Shown here one piece after another: positions 35,211 to 42,690 of a stretch of DNA of 48,164 nucleotides. Made by a program: the position numbers and the translations under genes. The stretch is taken from NCBI GenBank assembly GCA_945860745.1, contig CAMASH010000020.1, positions 1 to 48,164 of the forward strand, in the 5' to 3' direction. The notes under the pieces were generated by a model. That model ran no database searches. It was given only the letters and a program-made list of their open reading frames with translations, and was not told the origin of the DNA. How positions within the stretch are numbered: position 1 is the first letter of the stretch; each line of letters begins with the position of its first letter. Origin of the DNA: Chthoniobacter flavus (GTDB lineage: Bacteria; Verrucomicrobiota; Verrucomicrobiia; Chthoniobacterales; Terrimicrobiaceae).

Positions 35211-38168
35211 TCAGGGCTGAACAACAACTCCGACCGAGCCGGCGAGATCGAGGTTATTGGTTCCTCCGGCTCCGTTATTCTGAATGGTGTTGTCTTTGAG
35301 ATAGGTGCCTGCGCAGTTCCCGATGGCACGGACGCCCACCAGGGAATTGTCCTCAATGTGACTTTTGATCACCCGGTTCTTTTGCGAAGAAGTGATCAAC
35401 AGGCCGGATCCGGTGTTCGACCGAATGCCAACATGGAAAGCGGCCGACTTTCCACCGATCGTGGTGGCGCTGCTTCCCGCATCGAGCAGAATTCCGCCGA
35501 GGCCATTCGGCATCACCACGCCCAGCCACGCTCCCTCGCCCACCGTCGTATTGAAAATCGTGTTGTTGTTGGCCGACTCCATCACGACGATGCCCTGCTT
35601 CGTGTTGCCGGCAACGAAGACCCGGGGTTCCACCGATAACTGAAATCCCCCGATGGCATTCTTATGGGCTTTGCCCCGGATCACGATGCCGTTGCCCTGG
35701 TTGGGAATTGGGGCGGAGATGGTGGTATTGGTCCCCACGGAGGTATCCGTGATCTGCACGCCGCTGGCCTTCCCGCCGATTTCGATGCCATTGCCGAGAT
35801 TGCCCGACACGATGCAGGTCCGGATCGTGTTGTTGCCTCCCGTCGAGGTGATCAGAACACCGTTACCGCCATTGGGAGAGGCAAATTCCTGGAACGCGCC
35901 AATACCGGTAAATGAGTTAAAGGAGATGAAGTTCTTGACCGTATCGCGGACCTCAATCCCGTTCTGCGAATTTCCCGCAATCACATTGCCCAAGGGAATG
36001 ACGCCTCCCACCTGCACCTGCCGCGAGTTGCCGGCCGCGAGAAGTCCGTTGCCACCATTGGGCACCGACGTGGCGTTGTCCGCCCCCATGCCAAGGAAGT
36101 TGCCCTGGATGGTCGTAGTGATGGAGTCTTTCACGCTGACCCCGTGGCCGGCGTTCCCGGCGATCACGTTGTAAAACACGAAGGGGTTTTGCGGGGTGGT
36201 GCAGCCAGCAAGGGTATTGTTGTTGGTGGTGTCCAGAGCGACGCCATCGCGTTGGTTGGCGAGCGCACTCGTTCCGGTGAAATCCGTGCCGATATAATTG
36301 CCACTCAGGGTGTTGTAAGACGACTCATCAATAAGCCAAACACCGTGGCCCAAATTTCCGGAAATCAGATTCCCCTGAACCGGACGCTGAAACACGGCAT
36401 TGGCGGGATTCTTGCTGCCGGTTGGATTATTCCACGCGGCCACGCGTCCGCCGATGAGGTTTCCGACCGATTTCCGGGCCAGCGCGATGCCATTCCGCCG
36501 ATTGCCATAGGCGGGATTTGTGCTCCCGGCTGGATCGGTGCCGATATAATTCATCGCAATCACATTGCCGCGGGATCCGGCCACGGTGATGCCATTCCCT
36601 CCGTTGCCACTGATGACATTGGATAACTGGAAGGCGATTTCCAGAGTCGCTTGGTAGGCAAAAGTGGTCGGTCCGATGACCAAGCCGACCACTTGATTCC
36701 CATAGACGGAATTCGCGCTGGTGACGCTGTCCGGCGTCGCGGGATAATTCAAATCCACCCATGTCCCCTGATCGAAGGTGCCATTGGAGTTGCGGGTGAC
36801 CGTGACCCACGATCCCTGCGCGGCATTGGTGCTGCCGGCCTGGATCGAGTCGGCGACCAGGTTGTAAACCCCGGGTTCCGTGCTGCTGATCCCCTCGAAG
36901 TGGGTGATGAAATTGACCCCGGCCGGTCCGTTCGGATAATCGAAGGATTTCCAGTTCGAAAACGTGTCGGTCGCGGCGTCATAGTCGACCAGAAACGCCT
37001 TGCCCAGCGTCAGCGGCTTCGATTGATCTTGCAGATTGTCTGTCGTCACCGGGCTGTGACCGCCGCAAATCGTGTATTTGCTCTGCCCGTTATGCCAGAT
37101 GCCATACGCCGTGTTGCTGCGGGAATTTGGATAGACAACGTTGGCCACAAACGTATTCGTCGTCAGATTGTAAATGTAGGCCTTCCCCGCTCCGATCGGC
37201 ACGGAGACGTTTCCGATTTTGATCGGTCCGTCCGCATTCCCGACGGCCAGTTCGCCCATGGCACTGTGCGTGTATTGGTAGGTCGCTCCCGGATAATCAA
37301 TCGTGCGGAAAGTTCCCCCGGATGGCAGCTGACCCACGGTTCCCTCCCAGACGAATCCGTAATTGTAGGCCATGGTATTGCTCTTTCGAAAGATGCCGAC
37401 CAGACGCACGGCGCCCCCGGGGAGATTGTCGGGTCCATAGACGCTCGTGGCAATAGTGGTGGAACCGGGAAATTGCACAAGATAGCTGGCCCCTCCGCCA
37501 TCAATCGGGCCGGTGTAAAGCAGCCCCGAGGTGCCGGACGAACCGCAAATCAGATACTCCCCGGCGGTGGTCCCGGAATTGCGGATCCCCTGCCAGGCAC
37601 TGACCGGCTGAACCGTGAAGTCGAGGGAATTCGCGGTGTCAAAATATTTGATGTCTGCCGCAGGATTCGTGTTGCCGATGAGGTTCTCGTTCGAGGGCGT
37701 GCGGATATAAATGCCGTCGCCGCGGTTCCCGTTGACCGTCCCATTGGGCTGAACCCCGATGTAATTCCCTGCAACCGTGACCTTTGAAGCCATTAGGGTT
37801 ATGCCGGCACCGCCGGAGTTGACCAGCGAGAGCGATTTGATCGCGGAGCCAGGAGCGGTTTGGTCCACGACGAAGCCCGAATTCCCATTGAAATTCACCA
37901 ACACGGTGGGTGTTCCCGAAAAACCGGGCGCGGTGGTTCCGTCAATGGTCGTTGTGCGCAGGATGCTCGGCAGCGGACTGGAAAGAATAATGGTCCCGCT
38001 GGTGGAAAAGGCAACCGTGCTGCCTTTGTTTGTGTTCGCGGACGAAATCGCGTTTCGAAGAGATCCCGTTCCAGAGTTGTTGGTATTTGTCACCGTGAAG
38101 GTGGCAGCCAAGGCGCCTGTGGCAAAGAGGGCGAATGGCAGGGCGAATCCGAAAAGGAGTTTTTTCAT
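35211..38168 (-). CDS. Secreted right-handed beta-helix protein with an inserted non-helix domain
   Basis: A 985-residue protein. The start at 38168 gives a signal peptide (MKKLLFGFALPFALFATGALA). The mature N-terminus (FTVTNTNNSGTGSLRNAI) is the common CSLREA-like/beta-helix opener. Repeated parallel beta-helix turns (NVISGNGGNGITVAG, NLISGNLGHGVWL, GNAGHGVSVKD, NGGNGVLITS) cover about residues 80-185 and 480-985. Between them about 290 residues form a different Tyr/Gly-rich domain (EYLICGSSGTSG, AYNYGFVWEGTVG, KAYIYNLTTNTFVANV, FITHFEGIS) with internal repeats. No sorting signal at the C-terminus. Probably a surface adhesin or polysaccharide-active protein. Confidence 0.78.
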   Translation of the reverse strand: MKKLLFGFALPFALFATGALAATFTVTNTNNSGTGSLRNAISSANTNKGSTVAFSTSGTIILSSPLPSILRTTTIDGTTAPGFSGTPTVLVNFNGNSGFVVDQTAPGSAIKSLSLVNSGGAGITLMASKVTVAGNYIGVQPNGTVNGNRGDGIYIRTPSNENLIGNTNPAADIKYFDTANSLDFTVQPVSAWQGIRNSGTTAGEYLICGSSGTSGLLYTGPIDGGGASYLVQFPGSTTIATSVYGPDNLPGGAVRLVGIFRKSNTMAYNYGFVWEGTVGQLPSGGTFRTIDYPGATYQYTHSAMGELAVGNADGPIKIGNVSVPIGAGKAYIYNLTTNTFVANVVYPNSRSNTAYGIWHNGQSKYTICGGHSPVTTDNLQDQSKPLTLGKAFLVDYDAATDTFSNWKSFDYPNGPAGVNFITHFEGISSTEPGVYNLVADSIQAGSTNAAQGSWVTVTRNSNGTFDQGTWVDLNYPATPDSVTSANSVYGNQVVGLVIGPTTFAYQATLEIAFQLSNVISGNGGNGITVAGSRGNVIAMNYIGTDPAGSTNPAYGNRRNGIALARKSVGNLIGGRVAAWNNPTGSKNPANAVFQRPVQGNLISGNLGHGVWLIDESSYNTLSGNYIGTDFTGTSALANQRDGVALDTTNNNTLAGCTTPQNPFVFYNVIAGNAGHGVSVKDSITTTIQGNFLGMGADNATSVPNGGNGLLAAGNSRQVQVGGVIPLGNVIAGNSQNGIEVRDTVKNFISFNSFTGIGAFQEFASPNGGNGVLITSTGGNNTIRTCIVSGNLGNGIEIGGKASGVQITDTSVGTNTTISAPIPNQGNGIVIRGKAHKNAIGGFQLSVEPRVFVAGNTKQGIVVMESANNNTIFNTTVGEGAWLGVVMPNGLGGILLDAGSSATTIGGKSAAFHVGIRSNTGSGLLITSSQKNRVIKSHIEDNSLVGVRAIGNCAGTYLKDNTIQNNGAGGTNNLDLAGSVGVVVQP

Positions 38169-38533
38169 AAGAGAAGTGAATTTGGATGCGGGCTGACGTC
38201 CGCACCGTTGCGATGAGAGTATCACCCACGGCACCAAACTGACTAGCGATTTCATCGCAAAGGGAGGTCAGGCGAGACCGCTTGGGGAAGTTAAGGCCCA
38301 CAGATTCCACTTTGCTGCCATCCATTCCGATCCTGCGTCCAGTATTGACCCGCTTCCACTCACCCCATTTCCCCGGGGGAGGCGTCCGGTCAGTTTTCGA
38401 ATGATTTAGAAAAACCGCGAAGGGTTGAGAAAAGATGCGGAATTGAAAAATGCCAGGGCAGATGTTTTGAAAAGTGTCAGTGATTCATGACCGACCCGAA
38501 TGGCGAACTTAAGCTCCAACGGGGCTCAATCCC
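38169..38533. other. Intergenic region with repeat copy A and a planctomycete-like hairpin
   Basis: 38329-38497 is copy 1 of a direct repeat also found at 41043-41196. From 38515 a palindrome-like sequence (CCCTGGGTAGCTCCGCAACC on the minus strand, continuing CAGGGCTAGGGG) overlaps the end of the nitrilase remnant. No gene is seen. Upstream of the beta-helix gene (38169-38328) no promoter was confidently found. Confidence 0.5.
38329..38497 (+). repeat. Direct repeat copy A1 with TGACCC-like boxes
   Basis: From GATCCTGCGTCCAGTATTG to CATGACCGACCC. Shared blocks with copy A2 include AAACCGCGAAGG, TTTTGAAAA and CATGACCGACCC. Same orientation as copy A2, 2.7 kb away. Confidence 0.7.
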
Positions 38534-39034
38534 CTAGCCCTGGGTTGCGGAGCTACCCAGGGATCTCGAGGAAAAAGAACGATCTGCCCTGCAAGGGCGG
38601 CATCCCAAAACGCCCTGAAGTTCGTGCCATTCGGGCCAGACCACCATGTCCACCCCCTCCCGGGCGTAAGCTTCGAAGCCGTCCTCGAATCCCATGTCGT
38701 AGCAGATGAGCATGCCGATGCGCCCGAAGTCGGTGTCGAACACGGGAAACTCTGTCCCGGGTCGCTTGCCGCCCTCCACGCTGTTGCCGTCCGCGGCCGA
38801 GAGGCAAAAAACCTTGCGGTAAATGCCGGCCACTTTGCCCTGACGGTCAAAGAGGACGGTGGCGTTGCTGACCGTGCCGTCGTCTTCGCTCAGGTTGAAC
38901 GACACCACCAAGTAAGCGTGATGTTCGCGGGCCTTCGCCCCGAGGCTGCGGCGGACGGTTTCGTCGAGTTTGACCGATCGATCGGCCAGGGTGCCGGAGC
39001 GCCGGTTGATGAACGCATGAGGGTCAGACCTTAT
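38534..39034 (-). pseudogene. Carbon-nitrogen hydrolase (nitrilase family), both ends lost
   Basis: The central part of a nitrilase-fold enzyme is clear: AREHHAYLVVSFNLSEDDG, the catalytic Lys region GKVAGIYRKVF, and the catalytic Cys in RIGMLICYDMGFED, followed by AREGVDMVVWPEWHELQ. The N-terminal part with the catalytic Glu is missing, replaced abruptly near 39035 by transposon-end sequence (GGTCTGACCC). The C-terminal part is replaced near 38590 by a palindromic repeat. It cannot be functional. Confidence 0.75.
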
Positions 39035-39040
39035 TATTGT

Positions 39041-39508
39041 CATATTGCTTTCCGTCTCTGGTGCAGCAAAAACGAAACATATCTCCAGGACCCCATGTGA
39101 AGCGCCGAGGCTATCCCGCGGAGAGTCACGGGCGTCTCCCGATGAAGTCGTTCGGCCAATCGAACCTTCACAGGATCTCCCTTGCGCATCGCGCAAAGAT
39201 TTTCCCGCGTGCAATTTGCACCGCTGAAGCTCCTCCGTAATCATCTTCGACGCCCGGACCTCCATCGCTTCACCCACCTGCTGCGGATCATGATTCTCGT
39301 TTGAGCTTTCCGTCATCCGATCCTGAAGACGGCCGAGGAAATCCTCTCCCCCCAGTCTCCATCGCCGCCTGAGCGTCTGCCGGAACTCCGCGCCGTCCTC
39401 ATCCCGCCTTGCCTCCATGCGTTGCGACAGCTCCCTCCGGGCCGCCGCCGTGTCTCGCTGGATGCCATGTTCTCCGAGCAGGCGGTCGAGTCTGTGAGAC
39501 TCTTCACC
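39041..39508 (-). pseudogene. REP-associated (RAYT) transposase, C-terminal remnant
   Basis: Read leftward: EESHRLDRLLGEHGI, RRWRLGGEDFLGRL, EAMEVRASKMITEELQR, then after a frameshift near 39205 AMRKGDPVKVRLAERLHRET, TLRGIASALHMGSWRYVSFL, stop at 39041. This order is typical of the C-terminal half of RAYT-like transposases. The HUH catalytic N-terminal half is absent: the remnant begins 2 bp after the amine oxidase stop. Dead copy. Confidence 0.75.
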
Positions 39509-39509
39509 T

Positions 39510-40886
39510 TCAAGGGCTCGCGGCCTTTGCCGCGGCCAAGCCGCTCAACCAGGCACCATGAAGGGTTGAGGGGTACAGTGATGATGTCGCTTCGCCCGCG
39601 AAGAAGATCCTGCCGTCGACGGGCTTGGCAAGGTTCGTTCGATCTTTCGGCGAGGCCCCGATGCCCATGTAGGAATAGGCACCAAGTGAAAACGGATCCC
39701 GCCCCCACCGGCTCACCCGAACGGCACGCGGTTGCGGGATGGATCTTCCCAGAATCGCGGATAGGCTTGCCACAGCCTCCGCGGTGACTTGCTGGTCGGA
39801 TTTCGCCTCGAGCCCTGCGGCAAAATCTCCCACATTGAAGCCCACCAGTGCAGGGTCTTTGGTGAAGGGATAGAGGTTCACCCACTCCGCCCATTGGTTG
39901 GGCACGGTCCCACCGAACCAGTCGAAAAGATGCAGATCCGCAGGCCAGAAAACCGAGTCAAAAAGTAACGCGGTCTTCTGCAACAGCCCCATGCCCAGCC
40001 GGCGAATAGCCATCAGTTTATCGGCAGGGAGTGCGGGCGAGAATCGAACGGCCCCGGATTTCAACACACCCAACGGAAGAGTGATGATGACCCTGGGAGC
40101 TTGAAATATCCCTCCATCACGAGTCGTCACCTCGACGCTTCCTGCTTTTGTCGTCACAGCGGCAACGGCTTTTCCGAACAAAATCTCCAAGCCCACTGAC
40201 GCAGTAGCAGCAATGCGGGAAAATCCTTCGAGGACAACCGCGTCACCTCCCGGCAGTTCATCACCCTCATCCCACCACCACGCTGAGAGCTTTTCGACCG
40301 GGGCCGCATATTCGTGCTCGATCGCAACATGTGCCGCCCGACGCGCATTGGTGATCTGCGCCGGACTCAACTTCAATATCTTCTCCGCCGCCGTGAAGCT
40401 CGCTGCGAGGCTGGCGTCGCTGTCGAGTTTCTCCGCCCAGTTGGCCGCTGATCCTACCACCCTGTCGAAAGTCTGCTGGATGCTGACGAGTTCGGAATCG
40501 CTTATGGTAACTCCCCCCGCCTTGAAGGTCTCCGAGCGGTCGTAGTCGAATGGCCTCGTGGTGAGTGAGGAGGCGCTAGCCAGCGTCGTCAGCGGATTCC
40601 CGCGCACACCATGGATCCACCCAGCTCCCATTTCCACAGGTCGGAGTCCCGGCCAGGAATTATCGGACCACGCCCTCCCGCCAATGCGATTTCTTGCCTC
40701 AAGAACGATGACTTTCGCATTGGCCGCCCGGAGGGCCTTTGCCGCCGCCAGCCCAGCAAATCCAGCGCCAATGACCAAACAATCCGCCCTGCGAACGGAT
40801 GCAGCACCGGCCAGCGAAGGAAAGGCAACGGTCGCCGCGGCTAAGGCGCCGCGTTCCAGAAACCGTCGTCGCGTCAACATTTCCAA
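39510..40886 (-). CDS. Tat-exported flavin amine oxidase
   Basis: A 458-residue FAD enzyme of the monoamine oxidase/polyamine oxidase family. The N-terminus has a twin-Arg signal (RRRFLERGALAAATVAFPSLA) and then the FAD Rossmann motif CLVIGAGFAGLAAAKALRA...VLEARNRIGGRA. The C-terminus has GRIFFAGEATSSLYPSTLHGA with the conserved FAD-binding end. The start is 40886 or ATG 40880, two codons downstream. Oxidises an amine in the periplasm; substrate unknown. The gene is intact although wrecked genes lie beside it. Its stop is 2 bp from the transposase remnant. Confidence 0.9.
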   Translation of the reverse strand: MEMLTRRRFLERGALAAATVAFPSLAGAASVRRADCLVIGAGFAGLAAAKALRAANAKVIVLEARNRIGGRAWSDNSWPGLRPVEMGAGWIHGVRGNPLTTLASASSLTTRPFDYDRSETFKAGGVTISDSELVSIQQTFDRVVGSAANWAEKLDSDASLAASFTAAEKILKLSPAQITNARRAAHVAIEHEYAAPVEKLSAWWWDEGDELPGGDAVVLEGFSRIAATASVGLEILFGKAVAAVTTKAGSVEVTTRDGGIFQAPRVIITLPLGVLKSGAVRFSPALPADKLMAIRRLGMGLLQKTALLFDSVFWPADLHLFDWFGGTVPNQWAEWVNLYPFTKDPALVGFNVGDFAAGLEAKSDQQVTAEAVASLSAILGRSIPQPRAVRVSRWGRDPFSLGAYSYMGIGASPKDRTNLAKPVDGRIFFAGEATSSLYPSTLHGAWLSGLAAAKAASP

Positions 40887-41275
40887 AGATTGGCATAACC
40901 GAATCAGATAGCAATTGCGAAACTTTACAGATTCTGGGCTCGCTCGACGCGACCCATATCACAAGAAAAGGGGTTGCTAGAATCAGCGGGAAGGCCGGAA
41001 GCGGTCAGTCATGTAATATTGCTCTTCACTGCCACAAACTGCGATCCAGCGTCCGGTATTGGCTCGATTCGACTGACCCCATTCTCGTTGGGAAGTTGTC
41101 CGGTCGGTGGTCAATTAAATGCGGGAAACCGCGAAGGTTTGAGGAAAACTGCCAGAACAGAGGTTTTGAAAAATGTCATCAATCCATGACCGACCCCTTC
41201 AGCGTTCGGGACTGACCGCTCATACTTACGGCGGATGAGCTTTCAACGCGCCGGACGGTGTGATTGATTGGGGGA
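40887..41275. other. Intergenic region with repeat copy A2
   Basis: The divergent gap between the amine oxidase and the transporter. It contains direct repeat copy A2 (41043-41196), with a GACTGACCCC box at 41071-41080. No ORF of note; the promoters of both genes must lie here, but no confident boxes were found. Confidence 0.5.
41043..41196 (+). repeat. Direct repeat copy A2
   Basis: From GATCCAGCGTCCGGTATTG to CATGACCGACCC, aligned by eye with copy A1 at 38329-38497; A2 lacks about 11 bases in its second half. The pair flanks the nitrilase remnant, transposase remnant and amine oxidase. Confidence 0.7.
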
Positions 41276-42550
41276 ATGCCTGACCAGTCATCTGCCAGTT
41301 GTCCACCGAAGCGATCTGCTTTGGACTGGATGGGGCCCGGCGTGATCATGGCCGCGAGCGGAATCGGTGCGAGCGACATCGTTTCTGCCACGGTGGGTGG
41401 CGCGACCCACGGGTTGTCGCTGCTTTGGGCGCTGCTTATTGGCGCGTTTTTTAAGTTTGTTCTGAGCGAAGGCGTCGCCCGCTGGCAACTGGCGACCGGA
41501 TCGACCACGATGGAGGGCTGGGCAGAACATCTTCCGCGATGGGTGATGAGTTTGTTCGCCGGCTACATCGTGCTGTGGGCGGCGGCAGTCAGCGGAGCAC
41601 TGGTTAGTGGTTGCGGGTTGGCGATTAGCAACATCACCGGCGGTTTCGTGCAGCAATCGTGGGGTGGATTTCTTCTCGCCGGGGTTGCGTTTTTCCTGAT
41701 TTGGACGACCCATGCGCGATGGCTGGCGGGGGTGATGAAACCTCTGATCATCGTGATGTTCGTGAGCATTGTGGCATGTGCAGCGCTTACCTTTCAGGAC
41801 CCCCTGGCGGTGATGCACGGACTCATCGTCCCAACCATCCCAAGGGGGGGGGCCAACACCGTGCTCTCGCTTATCGGCGGAGTTGGCGGTTCCCTAACCT
41901 TGTTGAGCTACAATTATCTGCTTCGTCACGAGGGATTAGTGGCGCCGGGAGATCTCCGGGCGGTGCGCTGGGATCTCGCCGTGGCTTATGCTTTTACGGT
42001 GGTTTTCGGGATTTCCGTGATGCTCATTGCCAACCGGGTTTTTTATTCGGCAGGCATCGCAATCACTGATCGCGAGGCAATCTCGCGCATGGCCGGTGCG
42101 CTGGAGGCATTTACCGGGCGGATTGGATTTTTTGTCTATTCGATTGGATTTTTAGCAGCAGTTGTAGCCTCACTGTTTGGTGTCTGGCAGACCATACCGA
42201 CCGTAATTTCCGACTGTTTTGGGCTGCTGCGCCGGGTGCCGCGGGATCGGCGCGAGGCGGCGGCCCGGCCGGGTGCTCCCGGCTATCGGAAGGCACTGGT
42301 CTTTATGGCGATTTCGTCGGTTCCGTTCGTGTTACTCGGCAAACCGCTGGTGGTCATCATAGCATTTACTGTCCTCGGCAGCTTTTTCATCCCATTCCTT
42401 GCCGCAACACTGCTCTATCTGAACATTCGGGCGCCAATTCCCGAATCTCTGCTGAAAAACCGACAGGCGACCAATTTTCTTCTCGGGCTCATCGTGCTCC
42501 TCTTTTTGGTGGTCGGCGCATGGGAGATCGCAGACTTTTTCCCTGGCTGA
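41276..42550 (+). CDS. Divergent Nramp-family metal ion transporter
   Basis: A membrane protein of 424 residues with about 11 hydrophobic segments and the Nramp layout. TM1 reads MGPGVIMAASGIGASDIVS, where canonical Mn/Fe Nramps have DPGN; TM6 reads GGVGGSLTLLSYNYLLRHEG, lacking the canonical MPH. The absence of both metal-binding motifs places it in an Nramp-related branch with altered substrate, perhaps not Mn2+ or Fe2+. The start is ATG 41276, with G-rich sequence (GGGGGA) very close before it; TTG 41264 in the same frame is an alternative. Confidence 0.85.
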   Translation: MPDQSSASCPPKRSALDWMGPGVIMAASGIGASDIVSATVGGATHGLSLLWALLIGAFFKFVLSEGVARWQLATGSTTMEGWAEHLPRWVMSLFAGYIVLWAAAVSGALVSGCGLAISNITGGFVQQSWGGFLLAGVAFFLIWTTHARWLAGVMKPLIIVMFVSIVACAALTFQDPLAVMHGLIVPTIPRGGANTVLSLIGGVGGSLTLLSYNYLLRHEGLVAPGDLRAVRWDLAVAYAFTVVFGISVMLIANRVFYSAGIAITDREAISRMAGALEAFTGRIGFFVYSIGFLAAVVASLFGVWQTIPTVISDCFGLLRRVPRDRREAAARPGAPGYRKALVFMAISSVPFVLLGKPLVVIIAFTVLGSFFIPFLAATLLYLNIRAPIPESLLKNRQATNFLLGLIVLLFLVVGAWEIADFFPG

Positions 42551-42624
42551 GGATTTTATTCGGGCTGTCGCGGCGGGAGCTTTACTCTCAAGGCCCGTTC
42601 TGGCAGTTTTTTCGCTTGAAAACA

Positions 42625-42684
42625 CTTCCAGCTTCAAACTCCGGGCCGATGCTCCGGAGAGTCGAAAGCGATTTCCTATCAGCA
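42625..42684 (+). promoter_or_regulatory. Hairpin leader, copy 2 (upstream of the PEP-CTERM protein gene)
   Basis: CTTCCAGCTTCAAACTCCGG to CGATTTCCTATCAGCA, ending 6 bases before the GTG start. The stem CTCCGG...CCGGAG is kept. It is the counterpart of copy 1 at 34627-34687, which is on the opposite strand but in the same position relative to its gene. Confidence 0.75.
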
Positions 42685-42690
42685 GCCCTC

